The notes beneath the pieces were generated by a model. That model was not told the origin of the DNA. It worked only from the letters and a program-made list of their open reading frames with translations, and did no database searches. A stretch of 64,000 nt of DNA. Source: Pseudomonas sp. H1h. Lineage in GTDB: Bacteria; Pseudomonadota; Gammaproteobacteria; Pseudomonadales; Pseudomonadaceae. The position numbers and the translations under genes are program-made. Position 1 is the first letter of the stretch. Each line of letters begins with the position of its first letter. Of the stretch, positions 43,129 to 52,697 are shown piece by piece. The stretch is from NCBI RefSeq assembly GCF_000633255.1, contig NZ_AYMJ01000015.1, positions 248,001 to 312,000 of the forward strand, in the 5' to 3' direction.

Positions 43129-43235
43129 GGAACCCTCCTCGGCGAAGGCCCGCTTTGCCAGAAGCAAAAACGGGCAGTACACCCCATAGAGTGTCTACCC
43201 GCCGAAGAATTCCCGCGAACTGCCGGATGGACGGA

Positions 43236-43802
43236 TCAGGTACGCGGCAGGGTCACGCCACGCTGGCCCTGATACTTGCCGCCACGGTCCTTGTAGGACA
43301 CTTCACATTCTTCGTCAGACTCAAGGAACAGCATCTGCGCCACGCCTTCGTTGGCGTAGATTTTCGCCGGCAGATTGGTGGTGTTGGAGAATTCCAGGGT
43401 CACGTGGCCTTCCCACTCAGGCTCGAGCGGGGTGACGTTGACGATGATGCCGCAGCGCGCATAGGTGCTTTTACCCAGGCAGATGGTCAATACGTTGCGC
43501 GGAATACGGAAGTATTCGACGGTGCTGGCCAGGGCAAAGGAGTTTGGCGGAATGATGCAGACGTCGCTGTGGATGTCGACAAAGCTGCCAGCGTCGAAAT
43601 TCTTTGGATCGACGATCGCCGAATTGATGTTGGTGAACACCTTGAAATGGTTGGTGCAGCGCACATCGTAGCCGTAGCTCGACACACCGTAGGAGATCAC
43701 GCGGCTGTCGTCGTTGCCGCGTACCTGACGCTCGACGAAAGGCTCGATCATGCCGTGTTCCTGCGCCATGCGGCGAATCCACTTGTCCGATTTGATGCTC
43801 AT
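43236..43802 (-). CDS. dcd: dCTP deaminase
   Basis: The 188-residue enzyme converts dCTP to dUTP for dTMP synthesis. Family marks are [22 protein letters not shown], the catalytic Glu region [22 protein letters not shown], and the nucleotide-binding [16 protein letters not shown] precedes the ATG. Length is normal. Confidence 0.96.
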   Translation of the reverse strand: MSIKSDKWIRRMAQEHGMIEPFVERQVRGNDDSRVISYGVSSYGYDVRCTNHFKVFTNINSAIVDPKNFDAGSFVDIHSDVCIIPPNSFALASTVEYFRIPRNVLTICLGKSTYARCGIIVNVTPLEPEWEGHVTLEFSNTTNLPAKIYANEGVAQMLFLESDEECEVSYKDRGGKYQGQRGVTLPRT

Positions 43803-44155
43803 GGCGGGTGTCCTGAATAGCGAGGTGGAAAAAATCTGTCCGGCATCTTACCGGGCGCGCCGCCGGGTTCAAAGTCCGCGCTGCAATTCTCGCCGAACAG
43901 CCAGGAAATACGCGCCATGGCGACGAACCGTCACACCGCCGATCCTTAAAACAGCGAAACCTTCGCAAGAAGCATTGGCACGTTCCGGAAAAAGGGTTAA
44001 GGTGGCGCCACTGTGCTGCTTGTGTCACTGAGAATCTCTACACGATATGTTGAATTTCGATCCAACCATCTACAAGAATTTTTCCTGCTCTTTGCACTCA
44101 GTCTCGGCCAGGGTTCTTCCTGAGTCGCAGTTATCTTTGTTCAAGGAGTTACACC
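43803..44155 (+). other. 353-base gap: upstream region of the cold-shock gene
   Basis: No coding sequence is supported. The part before 44156 probably holds the promoter and long 5' leader typical of csp genes. TTGGCA (43975-43980) with GTTAAG about 17 bases on is a possible but weak promoter. A Shine-Dalgarno AAGGAG precedes the ATG. Confidence 0.5.
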
Positions 44156-44365
44156 ATGTCTAATCGCCAAACCGGTACCGTTAAGTGGTTCAACGATGAA
44201 AAAGGCTTCGGCTTCATCACTCCACAATCCGGTGACGACCTGTTCGTTCACTTCAAAGCTATCCAATCCGACGGCTTCAAAAGCCTGAAAGAAGGCCAAC
44301 AGGTTTCTTTCATCGCTACCCGCGGTCAGAAAGGCATGCAAGCTGAAGAAGTACAAGTTATCTAA
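44156..44365 (+). CDS. Cold-shock family protein (CspA/CapB-like)
   Basis: The 69-residue single-domain nucleic-acid chaperone has both RNP motifs, KGFGFIT (RNP1) and DLFVHF (RNP2), within the fold starting [11 protein letters not shown]. It melts RNA structure. The preceding gap of about 350 bases may include a regulatory leader. An intrinsic terminator follows. The paralogue (cspA, cspD, capB) cannot be told from this alone. Confidence 0.95.
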   Translation: MSNRQTGTVKWFNDEKGFGFITPQSGDDLFVHFKAIQSDGFKSLKEGQQVSFIATRGQKGMQAEEVQVI

Positions 44366-44382
44366 CTTGTAGCTTCTTTAGA

Positions 44383-44416
44383 AAAGAGCCCCGCCTTCAA
44401 CAGCGGGGCTTTTTTG
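44383..44416 (+). terminator. Rho-independent terminator of the cold-shock gene
   Basis: AGCCCCGC and GCGGGGCT form the stem, followed by seven T. Confidence 0.92.
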
Positions 44417-44512
44417 TGGGCGTGTGTTTTTTGGCGGCCACAAAAAAAGCAGCCTTCGCGGCTAATGCCGATCAGTTAAACGAACTCAATGCTCAAAACA
44501 GCGAAGATCAAT

Positions 44513-44602
44513 TGTGGGAGCGGACTTGCTCGCGAAGACGTCGGCCCAGCAAACATTGATGTTGACTGCCCCACCGCTTTCGCGAGCAAGCCCGCTCCCA
44601 CA
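44513..44602. repeat. REP pair (BIME)
   Basis: TGTGGGAGCGGACTTGCTCG and the inverted TTCGCGAGCAAGCCCGCTCC sit in the 296-base gap between the cold-shock gene and the DUF481 gene; apart from this and the terminator I see nothing else in the gap. Confidence 0.9.
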
Positions 44603-44661
44603 GGGGATCTGCGCTTAATTGACTGGCATTAGCCTTCGCGGCTGCTTTTTTTTGATTCGTC

Positions 44662-45669
44662 TTACCAGGCCACGCCAAACCCTGCGGTGTAGCGGGTCTT
44701 GTTCAAGTCCGCATCCTTGGTACCGCTGATGATGTCGCGTTCGGCCTTGAGGTTGAGCGATGCCCAGTCGGTGACCTTGTAACGCAGGCCCATCTCGGCA
44801 TCCAGCGCATAATTGGCCACATCGGACAACGGCTTGCCCAACTCGCCATTGGTGAAGAACTCGACTTTCTTGCCAATCAGGTAGCGGTTGTAATCCCACT
44901 TCATGGCGACCGAGTAGAAGTTGTCCTTGCCGCCATCGCTGTACTCGTAATCGGTGCGGTTGAGCAGCGAGCCAAGCGAGAACGCACCCAGTTCGTCATC
45001 CCAGAACTGGTAGCCCGGACCGGTACCGACCACACGCTGACGCGACAGCTCTTCAACATAGTCGCGCTTGTAGTTCAGACGCCCCTGCCAGAACCACTTG
45101 TCAGTCAAGAAGCGGTCAAGTGCGTATTCGGCGCGCCAGTTATTGGTGGTGACCTGATCGTCCTGCACCTCGCGGTTGTACTCGCCTTCTGCGGTATGAC
45201 GCCAGCGACCATGGCGAGCCGAGGTCTTGAAGTCGATGTCGTAGTCGTTGGTATCCTTTTCCGCCCGCTGATAGTCCATCGCCAGACCGATATTGCCTTT
45301 CCACACTAGATCTTCAACGACCGGCTTGGGCTTGAGGATCTGCTGAATGCTCGCCAGCTCTACGGTTTTCGGCGCCTCGCCGTTGGCCAGGGTGACTTTG
45401 CCGTCATCGGCAGCGGTCAACGACTTGGCCTTTTCGCCGGTGTAAGCGTCCTGCTTGACCAGCAACTCCTGATCGCTTTCAAGCGTCTTGACCTGTTTCC
45501 AGTCAATGGTCACCGCCCCGGCATACGCGGTCTGGATCAGCAATTTGCCGCCGTCGAACAGGGAAATTTTACCGCTCAACTTGTCACCGTTCTTCAACCA
45601 GACGGTATCGGCAAGCAGGGGCGTGGACGCACTGAAGACAGCAAGGCACAGCAAGGTTCTGGACAACAT
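44662..45669 (-). CDS. DUF481-family outer-membrane beta-barrel protein
   Basis: The 335-residue exported protein has a signal peptide (MLSRTLLCLAVFSASTPLLA). An N-terminal SH3-like region (DTVWLKNGDKLSGKISLFDGGKLLIQT) is followed by a C-terminal barrel with alternating aromatic strands, ending in TRYTAGFGVAW with a C-terminal aromatic residue for BAM recognition. This is the DUF481/YdiY family; its function is unknown (salt-induced in some species). Confidence 0.88.
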   Translation of the reverse strand: MLSRTLLCLAVFSASTPLLADTVWLKNGDKLSGKISLFDGGKLLIQTAYAGAVTIDWKQVKTLESDQELLVKQDAYTGEKAKSLTAADDGKVTLANGEAPKTVELASIQQILKPKPVVEDLVWKGNIGLAMDYQRAEKDTNDYDIDFKTSARHGRWRHTAEGEYNREVQDDQVTTNNWRAEYALDRFLTDKWFWQGRLNYKRDYVEELSRQRVVGTGPGYQFWDDELGAFSLGSLLNRTDYEYSDGGKDNFYSVAMKWDYNRYLIGKKVEFFTNGELGKPLSDVANYALDAEMGLRYKVTDWASLNLKAERDIISGTKDADLNKTRYTAGFGVAW

Positions 45670-45833
45670 AAGCGGATCGAGGGCTCAGGATTGCAAAAAA
45701 GGTCGGCATTATCCGTAGGAATAATCCCCTGACAAGGACTGACCGGACGATTTCCATTGAGTTCATTTCTCATCCGGGCGCGCACGGATTACGCTGAAAG
45801 GCATCAACCCGAGATCATTCAGGAACCCTGTAC

Positions 45834-46187
45834 GTGACAGAGCCCATCGACGAGCGCGAAAGCGAAGCGCAAATCCGACGCACGGCGCTTTATTCGACCC
45901 TTGCCCAAGTACCTGAAGGCAAGGTGGTCAGCTATGGTCAGTTGGCCGAACTGGCAGGGTTGGGGCGCGCCGCCCGCTGGGTCGGCCGGACCCTGAGTCA
46001 GCTACCCGGCGATACCCGACTGCCATGGCACCGGGTACTCGGCGCCGGCGGTCGGATCAGCCTGCCGGTGGGCAGCCCTTCGGGAGACGAACAACGGGCC
46101 CGATTACGCTCTGAAGGTGTCACCGTCCTGAACAATCGTGTGGATATTCAGCGTCATGGCTGGCGTCCGGTAGAGCACAGCGGTTAG
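45834..46187 (+). CDS. Alkyltransferase-like protein (Atl)
   Basis: This 117-residue MGMT-fold protein has KVVSYGQLAELAGLGRAARWVGR (helix-turn-helix and arginine finger) and LPWHRVLGAGG where MGMT enzymes have PCHRV. Trp in place of the reactive Cys marks the alkyltransferase-like proteins, which bind O6-alkylguanine and hand it to nucleotide excision repair without transferring the alkyl group. The start is GTG with AGGAA upstream. Confidence 0.9.
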   Translation: MTEPIDERESEAQIRRTALYSTLAQVPEGKVVSYGQLAELAGLGRAARWVGRTLSQLPGDTRLPWHRVLGAGGRISLPVGSPSGDEQRARLRSEGVTVLNNRVDIQRHGWRPVEHSG

Positions 46188-46230
46188 AGTGCGCGCTTTG
46201 TTTTCGCAATCTTGAGGCAGACTTCAGCCC

Positions 46231-47790
46231 ATGCCCCGTAAAACCTGGCGCGCCGCGCTCGCCGCCTATGCCAGTCCTTCGACGCTCGTGCTGTTGTTGC
46301 TCGGTTTCGCTGCCGGCCTGCCGTACATGCTGGTATTTTCGACGCTTTCCGTCTGGCTGCGTGAAGCCGGCGTGGCCCGTGAAACCATCGGCTACGCGAG
46401 CCTGATCGGCCTGGCCTACGCGTTCAAATGGGTCTGGTCACCGCTGCTCGACCAATGGCGCCTGCCTTTATTGGGCAAGCTGGGTCGACGCCGTTCGTGG
46501 CTGGTGCTTTCACAGTCGCTGGTGATCCTGGGCCTGATCGGCATGGGTTTCTGCGACCCACAGAAGCACCTGTCCTGGCTGATCGCCATTGCCGTCATTG
46601 TCGCCTTCGCCTCCGCCACCCAGGACATCGCGGTCGACGCCTATCGCCTGGAAATTGCCGACGACAGTCGTCAGGCAGCGCTGGCGGCCAGTTACATGTC
46701 CGGCTATCGCGTCGCCGCCCTGCTCGCCACCGCAGGCGCACTGTTCTTCGCCGAAGGCTTCGGCTCTACCGGGTTCAACTATCAGCATTCGGCCTGGACC
46801 GGCACCTACGCCCTGTTCGGGGTGTTGATGATCCCTGCCCTGCTGACTTCGCTGCTGATGCGCGAACCGCCGGTGCCGTTGCGCACGCAATTGCAGGCCG
46901 GCCGCTACAGCTTCGTGCATCAACTGGCCTCAGTGTTTGTGCTGATCGTGCTGCTGGTGTCCGTTCCGGCGATGTTCACCCAGCTCTACAACACCGATTT
47001 CGCCAGTGTGTTGTTCGGCACCATGAGCCCGCTCGACCTGCTGCTGGAGGACCGCGCGTTCCTGCGCGCCATCCTTTACACCCTGCTCACCGGCCTGTGC
47101 CTGTCGACCATGGGCCGGCGCGGCCTGGCGCCGGTGCTGACCCCGGTCAACGACTTCATCCTGCGCTACCGCTGGCAGGCTTTGCTGTTACTCGGGCTGA
47201 TCGCCACCTACCGGATGTCAGACACGGTCATGGGCGTAATGGCCAACGTGTTCTACATCGATCAGGGCTTCACCAAGGATCAGATTGCCAGCGTCAGCAA
47301 GATCTTCGGCCTGATCATGACCCTCGTCGGTGCCGGCATGGGTGGCCTGCTGATCGTGCGCTTTGGCATTCTGCCGATCCTGTTCATCGGCGGTGCAGCG
47401 TCGGCCGCCACCAACCTGCTGTTTGTCATGCTCGCCGACATGGGGCCCAACCTGCAGATGCTGGTGGTGACCATTTCTCTGGACAACTTCAGTTCCGGGC
47501 TTGCGACGTCGGCGTTCGTCGCCTACCTGTCGAGCCTGACCAATCTGAAGTTCTCGGCCACCCAGTACGCCCTGCTCAGCTCGATCATGCTGTTGCTGCC
47601 GCGTCTGATCGGCGGTTACTCCGGGGTGATGGTCGAGAAATTCGGCTACCACAACTTCTTCATGATCACCGCGTTGCTCGGTGTGCCGACCCTGCTGCTG
47701 ATTGCCCTGCACTGGTTCCAGGAAAATCGCCGCGAAGGCCCGACACCAACGCCCGAGCCCGCGCCGACCTCCGTCGTGGAAGAGTCGTAG
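46231..47790 (+). CDS. ampG: Muropeptide permease AmpG
   Basis: The 519-residue MFS transporter has about 12-14 membrane helices. AmpG marks are GFAAGLPYMLVFSTLSVWLREAGV, FKWVWSPLLDQ, GRRRSWLVLSQ and ASATQDIAVDAYRLE. AmpG imports anhydromuropeptides from the periplasm for cell-wall recycling and beta-lactamase induction. The 3' end has a Pro/Glu-rich tail. Confidence 0.9.
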   Translation: MPRKTWRAALAAYASPSTLVLLLLGFAAGLPYMLVFSTLSVWLREAGVARETIGYASLIGLAYAFKWVWSPLLDQWRLPLLGKLGRRRSWLVLSQSLVILGLIGMGFCDPQKHLSWLIAIAVIVAFASATQDIAVDAYRLEIADDSRQAALAASYMSGYRVAALLATAGALFFAEGFGSTGFNYQHSAWTGTYALFGVLMIPALLTSLLMREPPVPLRTQLQAGRYSFVHQLASVFVLIVLLVSVPAMFTQLYNTDFASVLFGTMSPLDLLLEDRAFLRAILYTLLTGLCLSTMGRRGLAPVLTPVNDFILRYRWQALLLLGLIATYRMSDTVMGVMANVFYIDQGFTKDQIASVSKIFGLIMTLVGAGMGGLLIVRFGILPILFIGGAASAATNLLFVMLADMGPNLQMLVVTISLDNFSSGLATSAFVAYLSSLTNLKFSATQYALLSSIMLLLPRLIGGYSGVMVEKFGYHNFFMITALLGVPTLLLIALHWFQENRREGPTPTPEPAPTSVVEES

Positions 47791-47919
47791 GACATTTCAG
47801 ATACGGCGGGAGGATTCCCGCCGTTGAGCCTCACAGCCGAGCGCAATCCTGTACGTCGGCAACTCTCGCCGGTACACTGCTCCGTCATTTCCAGTCATAG
47901 CAACCGACAACGGCCAACC

Positions 47920-49635
47920 ATGCGCACCAGTCAATTTTTGCTCGCCACACAGAAAGAAACGCCTTCCGATGCGGTCGTGATCAGCCACCAGCTGATGCTG
48001 CGCGCCGGCATGATCCGCAAACTCGCTTCGGGCCTGTACACCTGGCTGCCGATGGGCTTGCGGGTAATGCGCAAGGTAGAAGCCATCGTTCGCGAAGAAA
48101 TGAACGCCGCCGGCTCTCTTGAAGTGTTGATGCCGAGCACCCAACCGGCCGAGCTGTGGCAGGAATCGGGGCGCTGGGAAGAATACGGCCCTGAGCTGCT
48201 GCGCATCAAAGACCGCCACGGTCGCGACTTCTGCGCGGGCCCGACCCACGAAGAAGTGATCACCGATCTGATGCGCAACGAGTTGAGCAGCTACAAGCAG
48301 CTGCCAATCAACCTGTACCAGATCCAGACCAAATTCCGTGACGAAATCCGCCCACGCTTCGGTTTGATGCGCGGCCGCGAATTCATCATGAAGGACGCGT
48401 ATTCGTTCCACGCCGATCAGCCGTCGCTGCAGATCACCTATGACCGCATGCATGAAGCCTACTGCAACATCTTCACGCGCCTGGGTCTGAAGTTCCGTCC
48501 GGTTGAAGCCGACAACGGTTCGATCGGTGGCGCCGGCTCCCACGAGTTCCACGTACTGGCCGAATCCGGCGAAGACGATATCGTCTTCAGCAACGGTTCC
48601 GACTACGCGGCGAACATCGAGAAGGCCGAAGCCGTGCCACGCGAAACCTCGCGCGCCGCTGCGACCGAAGAACTGCGCCTGGTCGACACCCCAGACACCA
48701 AAACCATCGCCGCGCTGGTGGAAAAATTCAATCTGCCGATTGAAAAGACCATCAAGACCCTGATCGTCCACGCCGAAGAAGCAGGCAAGCTGATCGCGTT
48801 GGTGATTCGTGGCGACCACGAACTGAACGAAATCAAGGCTGCCCAGCAACCTGGCGTTGCCAGCCCGCTGGTCATGGCCTCCGATGCCGAACTGCGCGAC
48901 GCCATTGGCGCCGGCGCCGGCTCCCTCGGCCCGTTGAACCTGCCACTGCCAATCATCATCGACCGCTCGGTCGAACTGATGAGCGACTTCGGCATCGGTG
49001 CAAACATCGACGACAAGCACTACTTCGGCGTGAACTGGGAGCGTGATCTACCGGTTCCGACCGTTGCCGACCTGCGTAACGTGGTCGCCGGTGACCCAAG
49101 CCCGGACGGCAAGGGCACCCTGGAAATCAAGCGCGGCATCGAAGTCGGGCACATCTTCCAGCTGGGCAACAAGTACAGCAAGGCGATGAAGTGCGAAGTG
49201 CTGGGCGAGAATGGCAAGCCAGTGACCCTGGAAATGGGTTGCTACGGTATCGGCGTATCCCGCGTGGTAGCTGCCGCCATCGAACAGAACAACGACGCAA
49301 ACGGCATCATCTGGAGCGACACCCTGGCGCCGTTCCAGATCGCCCTGGTACCGCTGCGTTATGAAACCGAGCAAGTGCGCGAAGCCACCGACAAGCTGTA
49401 CGCAGAGCTGACAGCGGCCGGTTTCGAAGTGCTGCTGGACGATCGCGACAAGAAAACCAGCCCGGGCATCAAGTTCGCGGACATGGAGCTGATCGGCATT
49501 CCTCACCGGATCGTGGTCAGCGACCGCGGCCTCGCCGAAGGCAACCTGGAATACAAGAGTCGTATCGAAGGCGAAGCGCAAGCATTGCCGGTCGCCGACG
49601 TACTGTCCTTCCTTCAGGCCCGTATCCGCCGCTGA
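47920..49635 (+). CDS. proS: Prolyl-tRNA synthetase ProS
   Basis: The 571-residue class II aminoacyl-tRNA synthetase of the bacterial type has an editing (INS) domain between motifs 2 and 3. [20 protein letters not shown] opens the protein. Motif 2 is [26 protein letters not shown], and motif 3 [12 protein letters not shown]. The anticodon-binding domain ends the protein. ATG 47920 matches the family start. Confidence 0.97.
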   Translation: MRTSQFLLATQKETPSDAVVISHQLMLRAGMIRKLASGLYTWLPMGLRVMRKVEAIVREEMNAAGSLEVLMPSTQPAELWQESGRWEEYGPELLRIKDRHGRDFCAGPTHEEVITDLMRNELSSYKQLPINLYQIQTKFRDEIRPRFGLMRGREFIMKDAYSFHADQPSLQITYDRMHEAYCNIFTRLGLKFRPVEADNGSIGGAGSHEFHVLAESGEDDIVFSNGSDYAANIEKAEAVPRETSRAAATEELRLVDTPDTKTIAALVEKFNLPIEKTIKTLIVHAEEAGKLIALVIRGDHELNEIKAAQQPGVASPLVMASDAELRDAIGAGAGSLGPLNLPLPIIIDRSVELMSDFGIGANIDDKHYFGVNWERDLPVPTVADLRNVVAGDPSPDGKGTLEIKRGIEVGHIFQLGNKYSKAMKCEVLGENGKPVTLEMGCYGIGVSRVVAAAIEQNNDANGIIWSDTLAPFQIALVPLRYETEQVREATDKLYAELTAAGFEVLLDDRDKKTSPGIKFADMELIGIPHRIVVSDRGLAEGNLEYKSRIEGEAQALPVADVLSFLQARIRR

Positions 49636-49652
49636 AACCAGATAGAGTCCTC

Positions 49653-50606
49653 ATGTTCAAGCGAAACACCTTGGGCCTCGGTGGCACCGCCTTGTGCGGT
49701 GCCCTGTTGGTCAGCGGCTGTGCCAATCAGATGTCACAGCGCAGCGAGCACGAAGAGCGGGTCGAGCGCAAACTGCTCGATCACAGCCTGCAGATCGATG
49801 TCGGTGAGCCCAAGGAGCTTGAGCTGCCGCAACGACGCGTGAAAATCAACGAACAGAAGACTTTCGAAGTCACCGAGTTCGAGGTCACCCGTCGTTACGA
49901 CCGCTACACTCCCTACCAACCCTGGCGCGAAATCTACGAGATTCCGCTGGGCGCGGTGGCCGTGGTCGCGGGCATTGGCGCCAACGTGGTCAACGTGTTC
50001 GCTTTGGGCAACCTGCCGGACAGCGTGACAAAGGATTGGCTGAGCTACGGCATTGCCGGGGTCAACCCGTTCATGAACGTGCAGTCTCACGGTCGCGCGC
50101 AACAGAACCTCGCCGGTATCGATGAAGTCCAGCGCGACAAGCGCATGGAGTATTCGAGCCTGCCGTGGAGCGAGCGTCCGGTGCAGGTCAAGGCCGGCAA
50201 GCAGACCTTCGACATGACCACCGACCGCAACGGTGTGCTGCGCCTGAACTTGCTGGACAGTCCGTTCGCCGAAAATGATCTGAATCATGTCGGCAAACTG
50301 CAGATCAGCGTCGAAGACGGCAAGGATGATGTGCACAGCGACACGTCGCTGACGATCAGCAGCCACCTGCGCAGCAAGTTGCTCGAAGCGCACGGACTGA
50401 TTTACGACGACCTGGAAGACGACGAAGTGAGCCAGTGGGTGCACCGGGTCAAACGCCTGTCGGAACTAGGTCTGGAAGAAGAAGCCAGCGAGCTGGAGCA
50501 AAGCCTGATCGAACTGACGCGCAACGATCCTGAGTTGCAGGCCGAGTTTCTCAAGTCGTTGACCAAGGACGCGGGACGTTTGGTGGCTGATCCGGGACCG
50601 AATTAA
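49653..50606 (+). CDS. Lipoprotein of unknown function
   Basis: The 317-residue lipoprotein has the lipobox LLVSGC at about residue 23. Acidic and basic segments follow (RSEHEERVERKLLDH), a hydrophobic stretch (IPLGAVAVVAGIGANVVNVFALG) in the middle, and a helical C-terminus (EDDEVSQWVHRVKRLSELGLEEEASELEQ). It starts 17 bases after proS and may be co-transcribed. I recognise no family. Confidence 0.78.
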   Translation: MFKRNTLGLGGTALCGALLVSGCANQMSQRSEHEERVERKLLDHSLQIDVGEPKELELPQRRVKINEQKTFEVTEFEVTRRYDRYTPYQPWREIYEIPLGAVAVVAGIGANVVNVFALGNLPDSVTKDWLSYGIAGVNPFMNVQSHGRAQQNLAGIDEVQRDKRMEYSSLPWSERPVQVKAGKQTFDMTTDRNGVLRLNLLDSPFAENDLNHVGKLQISVEDGKDDVHSDTSLTISSHLRSKLLEAHGLIYDDLEDDEVSQWVHRVKRLSELGLEEEASELEQSLIELTRNDPELQAEFLKSLTKDAGRLVADPGPN

Positions 50607-50616
50607 CAGCAAAAGC

Positions 50617-50680
50617 TTCGCGAGCAGGCTCGCTCCCACAGTGGAATGCCATCTAATGTGGGAGCGAGCCTGCTCGCGAA
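50617..50680. repeat. REP pair (BIME, inward orientation)
   Basis: TTCGCGAGCAGGCTCGCTCC and TGTGGGAGCGAGCCTGCTCG are separated by only 16 bases, the most compact pair in the window. Confidence 0.9.
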
Positions 50681-50704
50681 GAGGTCCTGACAGGCACCGC
50701 AAAT

Positions 50705-51766
50705 CTACCGCTCAAACAACTCCATCTGCTCAAATCCGCCGCGCAAATCCTCCAGCCTTACCCCCACCCCCAACAACCGCACCGGTTTTCCTCCCCGATT
50801 GAACGCCTGCGTCAGCATCAACTGATAACTGCCCAGATTGCGCCCCGCCCCGGCTTGCTCCAGTGTGGTCTGGGTAAAGTCATGGAACTTCACTTTGACG
50901 AACGGCTTGCCCGGACGATAACTGCTGTCGATCCGCTCCATGCGGGCTTTCAGGGTTTCCAGCAGCTCCGGCAGCTTGTCGAGGCAACTGCGCAGATCCG
51001 GCAGATCGACGTCGTAGGTGTTTTCGACACTGATTGACTGACGGCGGCTGTCGTTCTGCACCAACCGGTCATCGATCCCACGAGCCAGGCTCCAGAGTCG
51101 CTCACCGAAACTGCCGAACTCGCGCACCAGCGCCAGCTTGTCCCACTCGCGTAACTGCAAGCAGTCAACGATGCCGAGCCGGCCCAGTTTGTCGGCGGTA
51201 ACTTTGCCGACACCGTGCAACTTGCTCACCAGTAAACCGCTGACAAAGTCCTCGACCTGATCCGGCGTAATGACGAACAACCCGTTGGGCTTCTTCCAGT
51301 CGCTGGCGATCTTCGCCAGAAATTTGTTCGGGGCGACACCGGCAGACACGGTGATGTGCAACTGATTGGACACCCGTCGCCGAATATCCTGCGCGATGCG
51401 CGTGGCGCTGCCGCCAAAATGCGCACTGTCAGAGACATCGAGATAGGCTTCATCCAGCGACAATGGCTCGATCAGGTCGGTGTAATCGCGAAAGATCGTG
51501 TGAATTTCCTTCGAAGCTTCGCGATAGGCGTCCATGCGCGGTTTGACGATGGTCAGGTCGGGGCACAGCTTCAAGGCATGCCCGGACGACATCGCCGAAC
51601 GCACGCCATAGGCTCGCGCTTCATAGTTGCAGGTAGCAATCACTCCACGCCGATCAGCCGACCCGCCCACCGCCAGCGGCTTGCCAGCCAGGTTCGGGTC
51701 GTCGCGCATCTCGATGGCGGCGTAGAAACAGTCACAGTCGACGTGGATGATTTTTCGCTGAGTCAT
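50705..51766 (-). CDS. dinB: DNA polymerase IV
   Basis: This 353-residue Y-family translesion polymerase has catalytic acids in IIHVDCDCFYAAIE and PLSLDEAYLDVSD, the steric gate region near CFYA, and the helix-hairpin-helix GVGKVTADKLGRLGI. Length is normal. A LexA box sits 50 bases upstream, fitting SOS induction. Confidence 0.96.
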   Translation of the reverse strand: MTQRKIIHVDCDCFYAAIEMRDDPNLAGKPLAVGGSADRRGVIATCNYEARAYGVRSAMSSGHALKLCPDLTIVKPRMDAYREASKEIHTIFRDYTDLIEPLSLDEAYLDVSDSAHFGGSATRIAQDIRRRVSNQLHITVSAGVAPNKFLAKIASDWKKPNGLFVITPDQVEDFVSGLLVSKLHGVGKVTADKLGRLGIVDCLQLREWDKLALVREFGSFGERLWSLARGIDDRLVQNDSRRQSISVENTYDVDLPDLRSCLDKLPELLETLKARMERIDSSYRPGKPFVKVKFHDFTQTTLEQAGAGRNLGSYQLMLTQAFNRGGKPVRLLGVGVRLEDLRGGFEQMELFER

Positions 51767-51815
51767 GGCAGAAAAGGAAACATGGCAGGCCGGATTCGCA
51801 GTATCTCACTGGCAC

Positions 51816-51831
51816 CTGTATATAGCACCAG
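51816..51831 (-). promoter_or_regulatory. LexA box of dinB
   Basis: CTG-TATATAGCAC-CAG matches the CTGTATAT...CAG SOS consensus, and the flanks extend it to (A)CCTG...CAGTA. It lies 50 bases before the dinB start. Confidence 0.85.
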
Positions 51832-52004
51832 TAGTCTGAATGTTCTTTTCCGGCTGTAGGAAAAGCCGGGTGAATTTATTTTCTTAATCGAAAAACGCCG
51901 ACCGATAGAGCTGAAAGCCTTGTCCCACCTGCCCTACGCCCCATTTCCACACCTGCAAAAATCGCTAAGCGATTGAACAGGAACAGATTTATCCGGATTC
52001 GAGG

Positions 52005-52032
52005 TTGACACCCCGGCGTTCCTCTGTAGAAT
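52005..52032 (+). promoter_or_regulatory. Sigma-70 promoter of the first initiator tRNA gene
   Basis: TTGACA (52005-52010), a 16-base spacer and TAGAAT (52027-52032) lie 13 bases before the tRNA 5' end. Confidence 0.88.
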
Positions 52033-52045
52033 GCCGACACACAGA

Positions 52046-52122
<77 letters not shown>

Positions 52123-52128
52123 AACATC

Positions 52129-52161
52129 AAAAAAGGCTACTCGAAAGAGTGGCCTTTTTTG
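52129..52161 (+). terminator. Rho-independent terminator of tRNA-fMet copy 1
   Basis: AAAAAAGGCTACTC-GAAA-GAGTGGCCTTTTTT has a six-T run and a GAAA tetraloop. Confidence 0.92.
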
Positions 52162-52300
52162 TGCGCGCCTGTTTTTCAAGCAAGCCCTGCACACCCCGCC
52201 CTCAAGCGAACAGGAATTCGTTGCATTTCCGAAACTTACCGCTCGGCTGCGACCGTTTGACGCAAATTCACACTTATTTGACCCTTTACGGGATTAGCGG

Positions 52301-52328
52301 TTGACACCCCGCCGTTCGCCTGTAGAAT
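52301..52328 (+). promoter_or_regulatory. Sigma-70 promoter of the second initiator tRNA gene
   Basis: TTGACA (52301-52306), a 16-base spacer and TAGAAT (52323-52328) are nearly identical to the first promoter, so each copy can be transcribed on its own. Confidence 0.88.
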
Positions 52329-52341
52329 GCCGCCACACAGA

Positions 52342-52418
<77 letters not shown>

Positions 52419-52424
52419 AACATC

Positions 52425-52457
52425 AAAAAAGGCTGCTCGAAAGAGTGGCCTTTTTTG
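52425..52457 (+). terminator. Rho-independent terminator of tRNA-fMet copy 2
   Basis: AAAAAAGGCTGCTC-GAAA-GAGTGGCCTTTTTT is one base different from the first copy. Confidence 0.92.
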
Positions 52458-52697
52458 TATCTGTTGAAAAAGTCCTTTCGCAACAATGATCTGTCACGCT
52501 GCAGTGAAACGTTCAGGATCGTCAGACCCGCCGAGTTGCGACTATGCTTGAGTCGCAGGCAAGACGTCTGCAATCCATTACCTGCCCTCGCCCATACCGG
52601 ATGAGAGGCGTAGTATTTTGTGATTATTTTTTTCTACAGGGATTGGTAACTTGGCTGGATACCTCCATCCTGTCGCGCACAATCCAAGAGGTGATTG

